64,000 nt of DNA from Spirochaetota bacterium (GTDB taxonomy: Bacteria > Spirochaetota > UBA4802 > UBA5550). Numbering within the stretch: the stretch's first letter is position 1; each line of letters starts with the position of its first letter. The notes below the pieces were generated by a model. It saw only the letters and a program-made list of their open reading frames with translations, made no database searches and was not told the origin of the DNA. The position numbers were made by a program, and so were the translations under genes. Positions 1 through 7,479 of this stretch are shown here, piece after piece. The stretch is from NCBI GenBank assembly GCA_016933025.1, contig JAFGBT010000015.1:1-64000 (forward strand), in the 5' to 3' direction.

Positions 1-66
1 CATCAGTCATTGAGATATTTGAGTCCAAGAGAATATAGGGAACAACAATCATGTCAAGTGGCTTGA
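1..66 (+). CDS. IS3-type transposase, C-terminal fragment
   Basis: The frame from base 1 runs to a TGA at 64-66 and contains LRYLSPREYREQ, which resembles the YLSPxEF signature near the C terminus of IS3-family OrfB integrases (DDE type). Only 21 residues are visible, so the catalytic residues cannot be checked. An AT-rich accessory region follows, as expected next to an insertion sequence. Confidence 0.45.
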   Translation, partial: HQSLRYLSPREYREQQSCQVA

Positions 67-84
67 CATATGGGGAGCATTACA
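1..84 (+). mobile_element. Right end of an IS3-family-like insertion sequence (partial)
   Basis: The window opens inside an apparent insertion sequence. Bases 1-66 read as the last 21 codons of a transposase and the element probably ends near base 84. Read inward from there, the end starts TGTAATGCTCCCC, a TG-start terminus like those of IS3-family elements. The left end lies outside the window, so neither family nor end is proven. Confidence 0.4.
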
Positions 85-180
85 GTTCTTCCTATTCTGT
101 TGTTGAATCAACACTTTTGAAGAGTCTATCAGAAGCTTTCTGGCTTTCGCTGCGGTAGGCGCCTCCTGCGCCATCCTCGC

Positions 181-205
181 ATCGCCGGGCGTCGTGCCCG
201 GCGAT
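181..205. repeat. Perfect GC-rich hairpin
   Basis: ATCGCCGGGC and its exact reverse complement GCCCGGCGAT are separated by GTCGT. No T-run follows on either strand, so a simple terminator is unlikely. The rest of 85-304 has no gene I can support. Confidence 0.5.
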
Positions 206-304
206 GATGGGTAAGTGTGGGTCTGAGGGTCCGATAAGGATAAAAGTGGCCAAATAGTAGAAGATTAAACAGCTTGAGGCTGGAAGTTGAAAGCTTGCCA
301 GCTA

Positions 305-902
305 CTATTTCATTGTCTTTTCTGCTATATAACGCGCTATATTATATGCTGCGTTATCAATTCTTCTTTCAAGAGAGAAAGCAAATGAAGCTAAGCTTAT
401 GCCAGCTTCAACTGTCAGGTGAACTCTATAAAGTTCTTTCTTGGTTTTTAAATCAATAAATTGTATTTTTGTTTCAAGAACATCTTCTTTGGCTTTTTGG
501 CCTTCTGACATATATATTACTTCCCCGTCAGTATTGCCAAATTGATGGTATTTTGAATCGCTGAATTTTATTAATAATTGTGCATCGGCGGGTGCATTTT
601 CATTTTCTGATTTTGGTGAAATAATTTCTTTTTTCGGTAAAAAATTGTTTTAAATAATATGCAAATGTTTCATGGTTTAAATAATTTATTACAGAAATCC
701 ATTCTTGTCGGTTCTGGTATCCATATTTAGTCCATTTACTTTTTCCAAGATCTATCCAGCCATGATAGATTATATTATAACTGCCTAAATTAGGAATTGG
801 TTCGGATTAATTTTTTATTCCATACCAGGGTGAACAACTAAATATTGCAAAGAGATTTATAAAAATGGCAATAGTGATGACAATCCATTTTATTTTAAAC
901 AT
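305..902 (-). pseudogene. Decayed small lipoprotein-like gene (in-frame stop plus frameshift)
   Basis: An ATG at 902 starts a lipoprotein signal (MFKIKWIV..., hydrophobic core, FSC lipobox-like end), followed by SPWYGIKN and a TAA at about 808-810. The same frame then continues for about 60 codons (SEPIPNLGSYN..., YGYQNRQEW...) before running out near 630. The reading continues in another frame through LPKKEIISPKSE to a good C-terminal segment ending at 305. One nonsense codon and one frameshift in an A/T-rich run therefore separate three coherent parts of one protein of roughly 195 residues. The family is not recognised. The alternative is two unrelated small genes, but the continuity argues against this. 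Confidence 0.6.
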
Positions 903-1015
903 AACCACACCCCCACAATAAATATTTAATATTTGAAAATAATTGTTAATGATACAGTATTTATAGTTTAAACCGCCAAGTCGGCGGGCAATAAAGATCA
1001 ATTGGCTGCTTCGTG

Positions 1016-1210
1016 CAACGTCCAAGCGTAGCCGAACCCCCAAAGCGGTTTGCCGAGCGCCCCGCCAGCAAGGCGCACCCCCTCACCCCCTATCCCCCTC
1101 TCCCGCAGGGAGAGGGGGCAGAACCGCGCCGCAGCTGGCGGGATAAGCGCGAGGCCGAGGAGCGGAGCGAGCCTAAGCGAGCGAGGAGCGGAGCGGCTAT
1201 GCTTTGTTCG
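1016..1210. repeat. GC-rich interspersed repeat block with an 11-bp hairpin
   Basis: A sharply GC-rich block sits inside AT-rich DNA. It holds a perfect hairpin at 1094-1118 (CCCCCTCTCCC, GCA, GGGAGAGGGGG) and two copies of GAGGAGCGGAGCG near 1158 and 1183. Open frames across it are low-complexity Pro/Arg/Ser and I do not call them genes. Related C/G-rich hairpins recur at 2400, 11400, 17310, 29190, 36960 and 38200. Confidence 0.6.
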
Positions 1211-1228
1211 CCGCAGTTGCTGGCATTT

Positions 1229-1489
1229 TTATAACTTGTCCCAACTAGGAACTTTCTCTTTTTTTACCTTCTTCATAACATTATCAAATCCAGTTAATAT
1301 TTCATTTTTTGTTTTGGATTTAGTATAATTTATAAAGAAGGTTGAGGTTTCCAATTCCTTAATCTCTTTCGTAAAGGCATATAGAGCTAATTGATTTATT
1401 GAGACTCCTTGCTCATCGGCAACCTGTTCAATTTTATGCTTTAATTCCTTAGGTACTCTTATTGTTAAAACACTAGCCTTTGCTTTCAT
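1229..1489 (-). CDS. RHH/CopG-type antitoxin
   Basis: An 86-residue protein. The N-terminal segment ASVLTIRVPKEL is a ribbon-helix-helix strand, followed by LKHKIEQVADEQGVSINQL, the two DNA-binding helices of CopG/Arc-type regulators. The lysine-rich C-terminal half (about residues 45-86) would wrap and neutralise the toxin. Its start overlaps the end of the upstream PIN-domain gene by 17 bp, so the two are translated as a pair with the toxin first. Known role of the family: binds its own promoter and inhibits the partner nuclease. The likely operator is at 1925-1948. Confidence 0.75.
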   Translation of the reverse strand: MKAKASVLTIRVPKELKHKIEQVADEQGVSINQLALYAFTKEIKELETSTFFINYTKSKTKNEILTGFDNVMKKVKKEKVPSWDKL

Positions 1490-1919
1490 ATTTCTTTCTC
1501 CATATTTTTACAAAATCAGATGGGGTTATGACTTTTAGGTCTTGGAACTTTAATTCTGATTTAGTAGTAAAATCTCGTACATTATTAGTAATTAAATAAT
1601 TAGAATTACTGGCAATAGATAATTCTATAAAAATGTTATCATTTTCATCTTGAAGATTTGGTCTGAATAAGTAATAAGTTGTATAAGATTTTCCAATAAA
1701 TGCAATAAACTGTAAGACTTTAATAATATCTTCTCGTGTTAAATTAAAATCTTTTAGCGAGGAAGGTCTGGTTAAAACATCTTCATACTCATTGAATACC
1801 TGAACAGATAAGGCTAATGATATTTTATTATTTCTTATTAAGGATAAAATATAATAAGAAGCCCCGAGTTGACTTCGTAAAGCCTGGTATAACACATTAG
1901 TGTCAATAACTACTAACAT
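1473..1919 (-). CDS. PIN-domain toxin (PIN_3 / COG1569 type ribonuclease)
   Basis: A 148-residue protein beginning MLVVIDTNVLYQAL, with the first PIN-domain acidic residue (Asp6) in the DTNVL motif. Further acidic positions lie near the middle (FNEYEDVL) and in the C-terminal third (DENDNIFIELS, ITNNVRDF), as in PIN nucleases that cleave RNA with Mg2+. Length fits the family. It is encoded upstream of its antitoxin in the same transcript, an order used by some type II systems. AT-rich base use and position beside an IS end suggest transfer. Confidence 0.8.
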   Translation of the reverse strand: MLVVIDTNVLYQALRSQLGASYYILSLIRNNKISLALSVQVFNEYEDVLTRPSSLKDFNLTREDIIKVLQFIAFIGKSYTTYYLFRPNLQDENDNIFIELSIASNSNYLITNNVRDFTTKSELKFQDLKVITPSDFVKIWRKKYESKG

Positions 1920-1924
1920 ATAAT

Positions 1925-1948
1925 AATGATAGCAAATATGCTATCATT
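1925..1948. promoter_or_regulatory. Toxin-antitoxin operator (10-bp perfect inverted repeat)
   Basis: AATGATAGCA, spacer AATA, then TGCTATCATT. The arms are exact reverse complements. The site ends 5 bases upstream of the toxin start at 1919, so a bound RHH antitoxin would block the promoter or the ribosome site. I see no good Shine-Dalgarno sequence here, so a leaderless or very short 5' end is possible. Confidence 0.7.
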
Positions 1949-2399
1949 TGTCAATAAAATTAATTATAATATTAATAAAGCCAGCAATTGTGGCCAACAA
2001 TCTATAACTGAATTTCGCCTATCATTAAAAAATACAAGAATAGTCTTCCCCAATTTGTTGAGTTATCAAAATATAGTAAAACCTGTGTCACCCACTCCAA
2101 TTCTCGCTCGCAACATCAAAAAGTCAAGAACAAACCCATATAACACCAGCAATGATGCGCTGTTATATATGTAATAAAAAAAGGAGCGTTTTCGCTCGCC
2201 TGTTAATTAATGATAATTTATACATAATTCCTGTTTTATGCAGATAGAATTATTTATATCGCATTTGTGTGTTAAATGCTGCTCCCTGGCGATTTCCGTT
2301 CCAGAGCTGTTTTTGTGTAAACAGTGTTATCGCCTTTAATTCAGGCGGTCTGTTGTGGCGGATGCTCTCGATTTTTCCTGTCAATTTTGAAAAATGTTT
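1949..2399. other. AT-rich intergenic stretch, no gene supported
   Basis: Only short unsupported frames occur. A small hairpin (GAGCG, TTTT, CGCTC) lies near 2183-2196. I see nothing else. Confidence 0.5.
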
Positions 2400-2545
2400 C
2401 CCCCCTCTCCCTGCGGGAGAGGGGGGGTAGGGGGGTGAGGGCGAGCCCCCTACCCCTGCGGGAGGCAGCAGCCTGTACATCCATGTACGCTGCTGCATTC
2501 GTGACATCGTGTCACTCAGTGGGGTTAGGGGGGGTGAGGTCTTAG
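2400..2545. repeat. Interspersed repeat element, long copy 1
   Basis: Begins with a C/G hairpin (2400-2426: CCCCTCTCCC, TGC, GGGAGAGGGG) and continues into a distinct module with two further hairpins. The first is at 2465-2496 (arms GCAGCAG/CTGCTGC, inner GTACAT/ATGTAC). The second is at 2501-2515 (GTGACA, TCG, TGTCAC). The second module recurs at 38271-38321 with 5 differences in 51 bases. One of these pairs of changes keeps a stem base pair (C-G to T-A). Confidence 0.8.
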
Positions 2546-2559
2546 CTCGAAATATCTTA

Positions 2560-2770
2560 GCACTCGGCAAGCCGGAGTGCCAAAAGATAGGAGTTGGTAA
2601 GGAGCGGGTCCCTATCTGGTTAGGAATAAAAGCGCCGGACGGAGGACCGGCAATGCGAGAAATTTACCACACCTGTCCGGAACTTTTTGTTTGCCAGAGC
2701 GCTCCCGGTGTGCCATAATCAGTAACGACAAGACCCATTCCGTCTCTTGCGACGGGCCTGGGGGTTGGGT
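2560..2770 (+). other. Possible structured leader or small RNA upstream of yaiI
   Basis: About 210 non-coding bases with several stems in sequence: GCACTC/GAGTGC at 2560-2580 with inner GGC/GCC; AGATAGG/CCTATCT at 2585-2617; GCCGG/CCGGC near 2634-2652; CACACC/GGTGTG at 2668-2712; CCGTC/GACGG near 2740-2755. I do not recognise a riboswitch, 6S, SRP, tmRNA or RNase P core. Stems of this size also arise by chance in GC-rich DNA. Confidence 0.3.
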
Positions 2771-2773
2771 AAT

Positions 2774-2787
2774 TTACTATATAGTAA
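2774..2787. promoter_or_regulatory. 14-bp perfect palindrome upstream of yaiI
   Basis: TTACTATATAGTAA is fully self-complementary and lies 14 bases before the yaiI start at 2802. It could be an operator; AT-rich palindromes of this length are not rare, so confidence is modest. Confidence 0.35.
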
Positions 2788-2801
2788 TTGTATAAGGTTT
2801 T

Positions 2802-3266
2802 ATGAGGATACTAATTGACGCCGACTCGATACCATCTGTAATAAAGGATATACTGTTCAGGGCCGCTGAGCGGAACAGTATCCCGCTCATTCTTGTGGCG
2901 AATCAGGCGCTGAAATTTCCCGATTCCGAATATATATCCGCAATGGTCGTGCCGGCAGGATATAATGAAGCCGACGACAGGATCGCGGAAATAGTCCGGC
3001 CCGGAGACCTTGTCGTCACCGATGATATTCCGCTTGCCGACCGTGTGGTGCGCAGGAGCGGATCCGTCATTGATGCCAGGGGCAATCTTTATACCGGTGA
3101 AAATATCGGGGAAAGGCTTGCAATGCGGGACATGATGGATGAGCTGAGGAACGGCGGCATAGATACCGGAGGCCCGGCCCCCTTCTCCAGCCGGGACCGC
3201 CGGGCCTTTGCCAACCAGCTTGACCGTTTTTTGACAAAACATAAAAACGTTGCCGGAGAGGCTTAG
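2802..3266 (+). CDS. yaiI: YaiI/YqxD family protein (UPF0178, DUF188)
   Basis: A 154-residue cytoplasmic protein opening MRILIDADSIPSVIKDIL, the family hallmark, followed by VVPAGYNEADDRIAE and GDLVVTDDIPLADRVV. These acidic motifs give a PIN-like metal-binding fold. The biochemical role of the family is unsettled. Length matches typical members (about 150). The start is ATG with AAGG a few bases upstream. ywbE follows one base after the stop, so the two are co-transcribed. Confidence 0.9.
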   Translation: MRILIDADSIPSVIKDILFRAAERNSIPLILVANQALKFPDSEYISAMVVPAGYNEADDRIAEIVRPGDLVVTDDIPLADRVVRRSGSVIDARGNLYTGENIGERLAMRDMMDELRNGGIDTGGPAPFSSRDRRAFANQLDRFLTKHKNVAGEA

Positions 3267-3267
3267 C

Positions 3268-3459
3268 ATGCAGGGAACAATGCGTTCGTTGATAAAACCG
3301 GGAATGAGGGTCGCGATAGTTTTAAAAAAAGACCAGCAGACAAGCAAGCTTACTGAGGGCATTGTCAAAGATATCCTGACAAACTCGGAGTCTCATCCCC
3401 ATGGAATTAAAGTTCGTCTTCAGAGCGGAGAAGTCGGTAGAGTCAAGGTCATTATCTGA
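3268..3459 (+). CDS. ywbE: YwbE family protein (DUF2196)
   Basis: A 63-residue protein with the conserved VAIVLKKDQ.TSKLTEGIVKDILTNS and HPHGIKVRLQ...GRVK segments of YwbE. Function is unknown; the small KOW/SH3-like fold suggests nucleic-acid or ribosome association, which is inference. I chose the ATG at 3268 because a GGAGAGG sequence precedes it and family members start here. A start at 3250 would overlap the upstream gene. Confidence 0.88.
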   Translation: MQGTMRSLIKPGMRVAIVLKKDQQTSKLTEGIVKDILTNSESHPHGIKVRLQSGEVGRVKVII

Positions 3460-3524
3460 AATGCGTGTCCCCGGCTTCCCGCCGCGGGGTCCCCTGAAAA
3501 TTATTGGAATTAGCGTTCCTATGC

Positions 3525-3722
3525 CTATGAGGCTTGATTAAATAAATTTGATTTTTCGATAAGGCAGGCCCGCCCGCGGTTGTCCAGTGAAAAGATGTCA
3601 AATTCCTGGGCGGAAAGGTCCTGCACTGCTTTTCTGAATTGCAGCGGGTCCCGAAAGGTTATTGTATATTCACCTTCTGTTTGGTTAATTATGACAAATT
3701 TACTCGACGCTTTATTTTTCAT
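3525..3722 (-). CDS. Small conserved-looking protein of unknown function
   Basis: A 65-residue protein, not recognised. A strong ribosome site (AAAAGGAG, then CGT, then ATG) precedes the start, which supports a real gene. The sequence is soluble, with no membrane segment and no cysteine motif: MKNKASSKFVIINQTEGEY..., then FRDPLQFRKAVQDLS and LDNRGRACLIE. It runs convergent to ywbE. Confidence 0.6.
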   Translation of the reverse strand: MKNKASSKFVIINQTEGEYTITFRDPLQFRKAVQDLSAQEFDIFSLDNRGRACLIEKSNLFNQAS

Positions 3723-4237
3723 ACGCTCCTTTTAATTCCGCTGCCGTGGTAGTGTAACCGGCGCGGTATGGGTACGGGCCCGGGACGGCCAATGCCGGCT
3801 GTAATTCACTTTTTCCGTTATTTTGCTTTAGTAATACGTGGCTGCATCCGTAAGATACATTAACGGAAAATGACATGGCCTTTTTATGCCTCCGTGTTTT
3901 TTCTGCAGTAATCAGTCCGCAATAATTCGTAAATTTTCCCGCATTTTTTATATTCTAAGAACTCTATAGTGTTTATAGCGCAACATAATGATCCGCTGCG
4001 GGCCTCGCAACTTCGACTGCAATATTTCCCTTTTGTCCTTATAACTAATGGTTGTCCGTACACTGAATAACCTCTTATTGTTCGTTTTAAGCCAAATCCC
4101 ACTACTATGCCAATTAAGTCCAGTCTTTATTACGCTTTCTCATGAAAAGCAATGGAGTCCGCATGAAACGTATATAACCCGCTCCGGATGGATTCCCTCT
4201 GCGACCTCTGCGAGCTCTGCGTTGAAAAAATTCTGAA
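3723..4237. other. Intergenic region, no gene supported
   Basis: Short frames on both strands lack ribosome sites and plausible protein character. Near 4198-4225 there is a tandem CTCTGCGA-like repeat just before the end of the DUF711 gene. A similar CTCTGCGTCCTCCGCG run occurs near 6087. Confidence 0.4.
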
Positions 4238-5593
4238 CTAATTCCGATAGCTCTGCAGCGGCGCGGGGATGCGGCCGCCGCGGCCGATGAAGTCCGACGA
4301 TGCGAACCGGCTCACCGGTATCACCGGCGCCCTGCCGAGGAGCCCGCCGAACTCGACGACGTCACCGGCCTTCCTGCCGACGACCGGGATGACCCGCACG
4401 GCGGTCGTCTTGTTGTTGGCCACGCCGATCGCGGCCTCGTCCGCGATGATTGCGGCGATGGTGTCAGCGGTCGTGTCGCCCGGTATGGCGATCATGTCGA
4501 GGCCGACGGAGCAGACCGCGGTCATGGCCTCGAGCTTCTCGATCGAGAGCGACCCCCGGGACGCGGCCTCGATCATCCCCAGGTCCTCGCTCACCGGTAT
4601 GAAGGCGCCGCTGAGTCCGCCGACGAAGGACGAGGCCATGAGGCCCCCTTTCTTGACCGCGTCGTTCAGGAGCATGAGCGCCGCCGTTGACCCGGGCGCG
4701 CCGCAGCTCTCCAGGCCCATCTCCTCCAGGATGAAGGCGACGCTGTCCCCGACCGCCGGCGTGGGCGCGAGCGACACGTCCACGATGCCGAAGGGAACGC
4801 CGAGCCTCCGCGCGGCCTCGCGGGCCACCAGCTGGCCAACGCGCGTGATCTTGAACGACGTCCGCTTGATGGTCTCCGCCACGGTCTCCAGGTCGCTCCC
4901 CCGTATCTTTTCGAGGGCGCTCTTGATGACCCCCGGCCCGCTGATGCCGACGTTGATCACCGCCTCGGCCTCGCCGACGCCGTGGAAGGCGCCGGCCATG
5001 AAGGGGTTGTCCTCGGGCGCGTTGGCGAACACGACCAGGCGGGCGCACCCGACGCTCCCCCGGTCCTTCGTGGCCTCCGCGATCTCGCGAATGGTCTTTC
5101 CCATAAGGCTCACGGCGTCCATGTTGATGCCGGCGCGCGTGGTGGCGACGTTGACGCTGGCGCAGACGCGGTCCGTGCCGGCGAGCGCCCGCGGTATCGA
5201 ATCGATGAGCTTCCGGTCGCCCCCGGTCATGCCCTTGTGCACCAGGGCGGAGAACCCGCCGATGAAATTCACGTCCGCGTCCCGCGCCGCATCCTCGAGG
5301 GCCAGCGCGAAGGGGAGGTAGTCGTCGGTTCGCGAGCTCTCGGCGACCAGGGAGATCGGTGTCACGGCGATCCGCCTGTTGATGATCGGCACCCCGTACG
5401 ACTCCTCGATCTCGTCGCCCACGGCGGCGAGCCTGCCGGCGACCCGGCGTATCTTGTCGCGGATCCTGCCGCACGATTTCTTCGCGCTCTCGTCCGCGCA
5501 GTCGCGCAGGGATATCCCCATGGTGATGGTGCGGATGTCCAGCTTTTCCTCCTGGATCATCTTCAGGGTTTCGATGACTTCGCGCTCGTTCAT
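4238..5593 (-). CDS. PFL family protein (DUF711, UPF0210)
   Basis: A 451-residue protein that matches the DUF711 family along its whole length. The N terminus is [27 protein letters not shown]. Internal blocks include [50 protein letters not shown] and [11 protein letters not shown]. The name reflects similarity to a pyruvate-formate-lyase-like fold; the glycyl-radical loop is absent and the true reaction is unknown. It lies 3 bp after an ACT-domain gene, the usual two-gene arrangement of this family, suggesting that the ACT protein regulates it through a small ligand. Confidence 0.9.
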   Translation of the reverse strand: MNEREVIETLKMIQEEKLDIRTITMGISLRDCADESAKKSCGRIRDKIRRVAGRLAAVGDEIEESYGVPIINRRIAVTPISLVAESSRTDDYLPFALALEDAARDADVNFIGGFSALVHKGMTGGDRKLIDSIPRALAGTDRVCASVNVATTRAGINMDAVSLMGKTIREIAEATKDRGSVGCARLVVFANAPEDNPFMAGAFHGVGEAEAVINVGISGPGVIKSALEKIRGSDLETVAETIKRTSFKITRVGQLVAREAARRLGVPFGIVDVSLAPTPAVGDSVAFILEEMGLESCGAPGSTAALMLLNDAVKKGGLMASSFVGGLSGAFIPVSEDLGMIEAASRGSLSIEKLEAMTAVCSVGLDMIAIPGDTTADTIAAIIADEAAIGVANNKTTAVRVIPVVGRKAGDVVEFGGLLGRAPVIPVSRFASSDFIGRGGRIPAPLQSYRN

Positions 5594-5596
5594 GGC

Positions 5597-5866
5597 CTAC
5601 ACCCGATGCATGGAGTTGAAGAGCTCTTCGTTGTACATGTTGATCACCAGGCCCATCCGCTCCCCGATGCCGTTGAGCCGCGCCTTGAGCTCCTTCAGGG
5701 AGACGGAGCTCCCGGAGAGGTCGACCGACATCATCATGGTGAAGTTGTCCTGCATGATGGTCTGGCTGATGTCGAGGATGTTGACGCCGCACCCGGCGAG
5801 CTCCGCGCTCACCGCGGCGATGATCCCGACCTTGTCCTTGCCAACGACGGTTATGATTGCCTTCAT
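5597..5866 (-). CDS. ACT-domain protein (UPF0237)
   Basis: An 89-residue single ACT domain (MKAIITVVGKDKVGIIAAVSAE..., NILDISQTIMQDNFTM). Family members bind amino acids or similar ligands as dimers. The internal ATG at 5866 is chosen because ACT proteins of this family begin MKAI(I/V)TV and are about 90 residues long; a longer frame to 5950 adds a tail with no homology signal. It is co-transcribed with the downstream DUF711 gene. Confidence 0.88.
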   Translation of the reverse strand: MKAIITVVGKDKVGIIAAVSAELAGCGVNILDISQTIMQDNFTMMMSVDLSGSSVSLKELKARLNGIGERMGLVINMYNEELFNSMHRV

Positions 5867-6183
5867 CTGCCTGTCCTGAAAAAATGTTTTACCGGGTTCC
5901 GATGTGGATACATGTGGCCCCCCGCTCTGTTTTTTCAAGCTATTTATCATTGTACCTGCATGGGTAATATTGGCGGAAAATACATGTTCAATAATGTGTA
6001 TGATGAGGGATCGGGGGGATGTACAGGCAGCTCGGATGATTTTATTTCCAATGTCCGCATGAACAGTATTATGAAAGACGATTTACTCTGCGTCCTCCGC
6101 GTTAAAATGAAATCAAATTAATTCAACGATAGCGCTTGATTTTGAGAGGTGAATTTTTGTATATTATGGCAAGGGCCAAATTC

Positions 6184-7311
6184 ATGAAGATTTGGATAAA
6201 CATATCAAAAGCGTGTATTCTGGCGATACTTCTCATATCTGTCTGTATAATGACCTCATGCGGAAAAGACAAACAGGTGGTCCCGCTTTTCCTGGCTTCC
6301 GGGGGAACAGATGACGCCAGGCCGGATCCCCCCGATTTCACCGGCGGCGATACGCCCCAGCTTGACCTGGACGGTCCGGATCCCGACTGGACCTGGAACG
6401 ACCCCCACGTGGTGAAGGTCGGAGGAGAGTACTGGATGTACGCCTCGGCTACCGATAATTTCGTGTATCCCGTGAGACTCTACCGGCTGACGTCGGCGGA
6501 TGGGTTGAGCTGGACGAGAGACCCTCTGGCCCCGATACTCGCCGACGCAACCTCCGGCAGCTGGGACGCGGGCGGGCTTGAGACGCCGTCGGTTGTGTAT
6601 TTCAACGGGAGCTATCATCTTTTTTACACCGGGTATCCGTATCCTGTCGGCGATTCCCTCTACGATGTGTTTGATTTCCGCGTCGGCCACGCGGAATCCG
6701 CCGACGGCGTCACGTTCACCCGGGCCGCAGGGTCGCCGGTCGTCGCGCCCAGCGGCACGGACGCCGACCCCGCGAACGACTGGTACGCCTTCATAGTCGG
6801 CGAGCCGGGCGCGGTCGTATATAATAACGAGATATATCTCTACTTCACTGCGGTCGGAGCGGACGCGGACCTGGGGACCTCCCTTCAGGTGATAGGCCTG
6901 GTGCGGAGCGCGGACGGCGCAACCTGGACCGCGCCGGAGCTGGCGCTCAGGCCGGACCAGACCCTCTATCCCCGTGACGACTTCTGGGTCGGGTACTCCA
7001 CGCCGAACGCCGTTGTGCTGAACGGCCGCATGCACCTGTTTTTCGATGTAGCTCACCAGCCGCCGGCCGGGACCTGGCTCCAGCTCAAGCTCCACCACGC
7101 CTCCTCTCCGGACGGGCGGGACAATTGGGTGCACGATTCCACATACATCCGCAAGGCCGGGGACTTCGCATGGGCGGTCAACGAGATCCGCTCGCCCGAC
7201 GCCTTGCTGGACGGCGCCACGCTTCGCCTCTATTTTGCCGGACACGAGCTTGACGGCAGCGCTCCGGAGCACTTCGCGATCGGGATGATGACCTGCGATC
7301 CCGCGCCGTGA
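6184..7311 (+). CDS. Lipoprotein with five-bladed beta-propeller (glycosidase-like fold)
   Basis: About 375 residues. A type II signal ends in VCIMTSCGK (lipobox MTSC), so the protein is probably membrane-anchored and exported. The rest resembles GH43/GH32/GH130-type propellers: repeated blade motifs WTWNDPHVVKVGGEYWMYAS, LETPSVVYFNGSYHLFYTG, GEPGAVVYNNEIYLYFTAV and TPNAVVLNGRMHLFFDV alternate with HAESADGV..F and RSADGATWT. Several blades carry Asp/Glu residues at active-site-like places, but I cannot assign a substrate. The start at 6184 has AAGGG upstream; 6166 is possible. Confidence 0.75.
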   Translation: MKIWINISKACILAILLISVCIMTSCGKDKQVVPLFLASGGTDDARPDPPDFTGGDTPQLDLDGPDPDWTWNDPHVVKVGGEYWMYASATDNFVYPVRLYRLTSADGLSWTRDPLAPILADATSGSWDAGGLETPSVVYFNGSYHLFYTGYPYPVGDSLYDVFDFRVGHAESADGVTFTRAAGSPVVAPSGTDADPANDWYAFIVGEPGAVVYNNEIYLYFTAVGADADLGTSLQVIGLVRSADGATWTAPELALRPDQTLYPRDDFWVGYSTPNAVVLNGRMHLFFDVAHQPPAGTWLQLKLHHASSPDGRDNWVHDSTYIRKAGDFAWAVNEIRSPDALLDGATLRLYFAGHELDGSAPEHFAIGMMTCDPAP

Positions 7312-7479
7312 CAGGCCGGCCCGGAGACGATCGTTTTTCCTTGACATTTGTTTTCGTCGGGTCAAGGATATCTTCTCTCAGGGCGATAGTGAACACCGCT
7401 CACGGCTCTGGCGCGCCGGGGGCGCTCGTTCGCGCGCGGATTCAGCGCCATTCGGAATACAAAGGGGGACAGGTCGTTT

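Noticed and set aside
1013..1328. Plus-strand frames across the GC-rich block
   Set aside because: They translate a repeat element into Pro/Arg/Ser stretches and overlap the antitoxin.
3884..4102. 72-codon minus-strand frame
   Set aside because: No ribosome site, no recognisable motif and poor composition.
4464..5792. Long open frames overlapping the DUF711 and ACT genes
   Set aside because: They are His/Arg/Gly-rich low-complexity readings of GC-rich DNA in other frames; the DUF711 and ACT products match families.
6256..7365. Antisense open frame over the beta-propeller lipoprotein
   Set aside because: It has GC-driven composition and no motif, while the plus-strand frame has a signal peptide and blade repeats.
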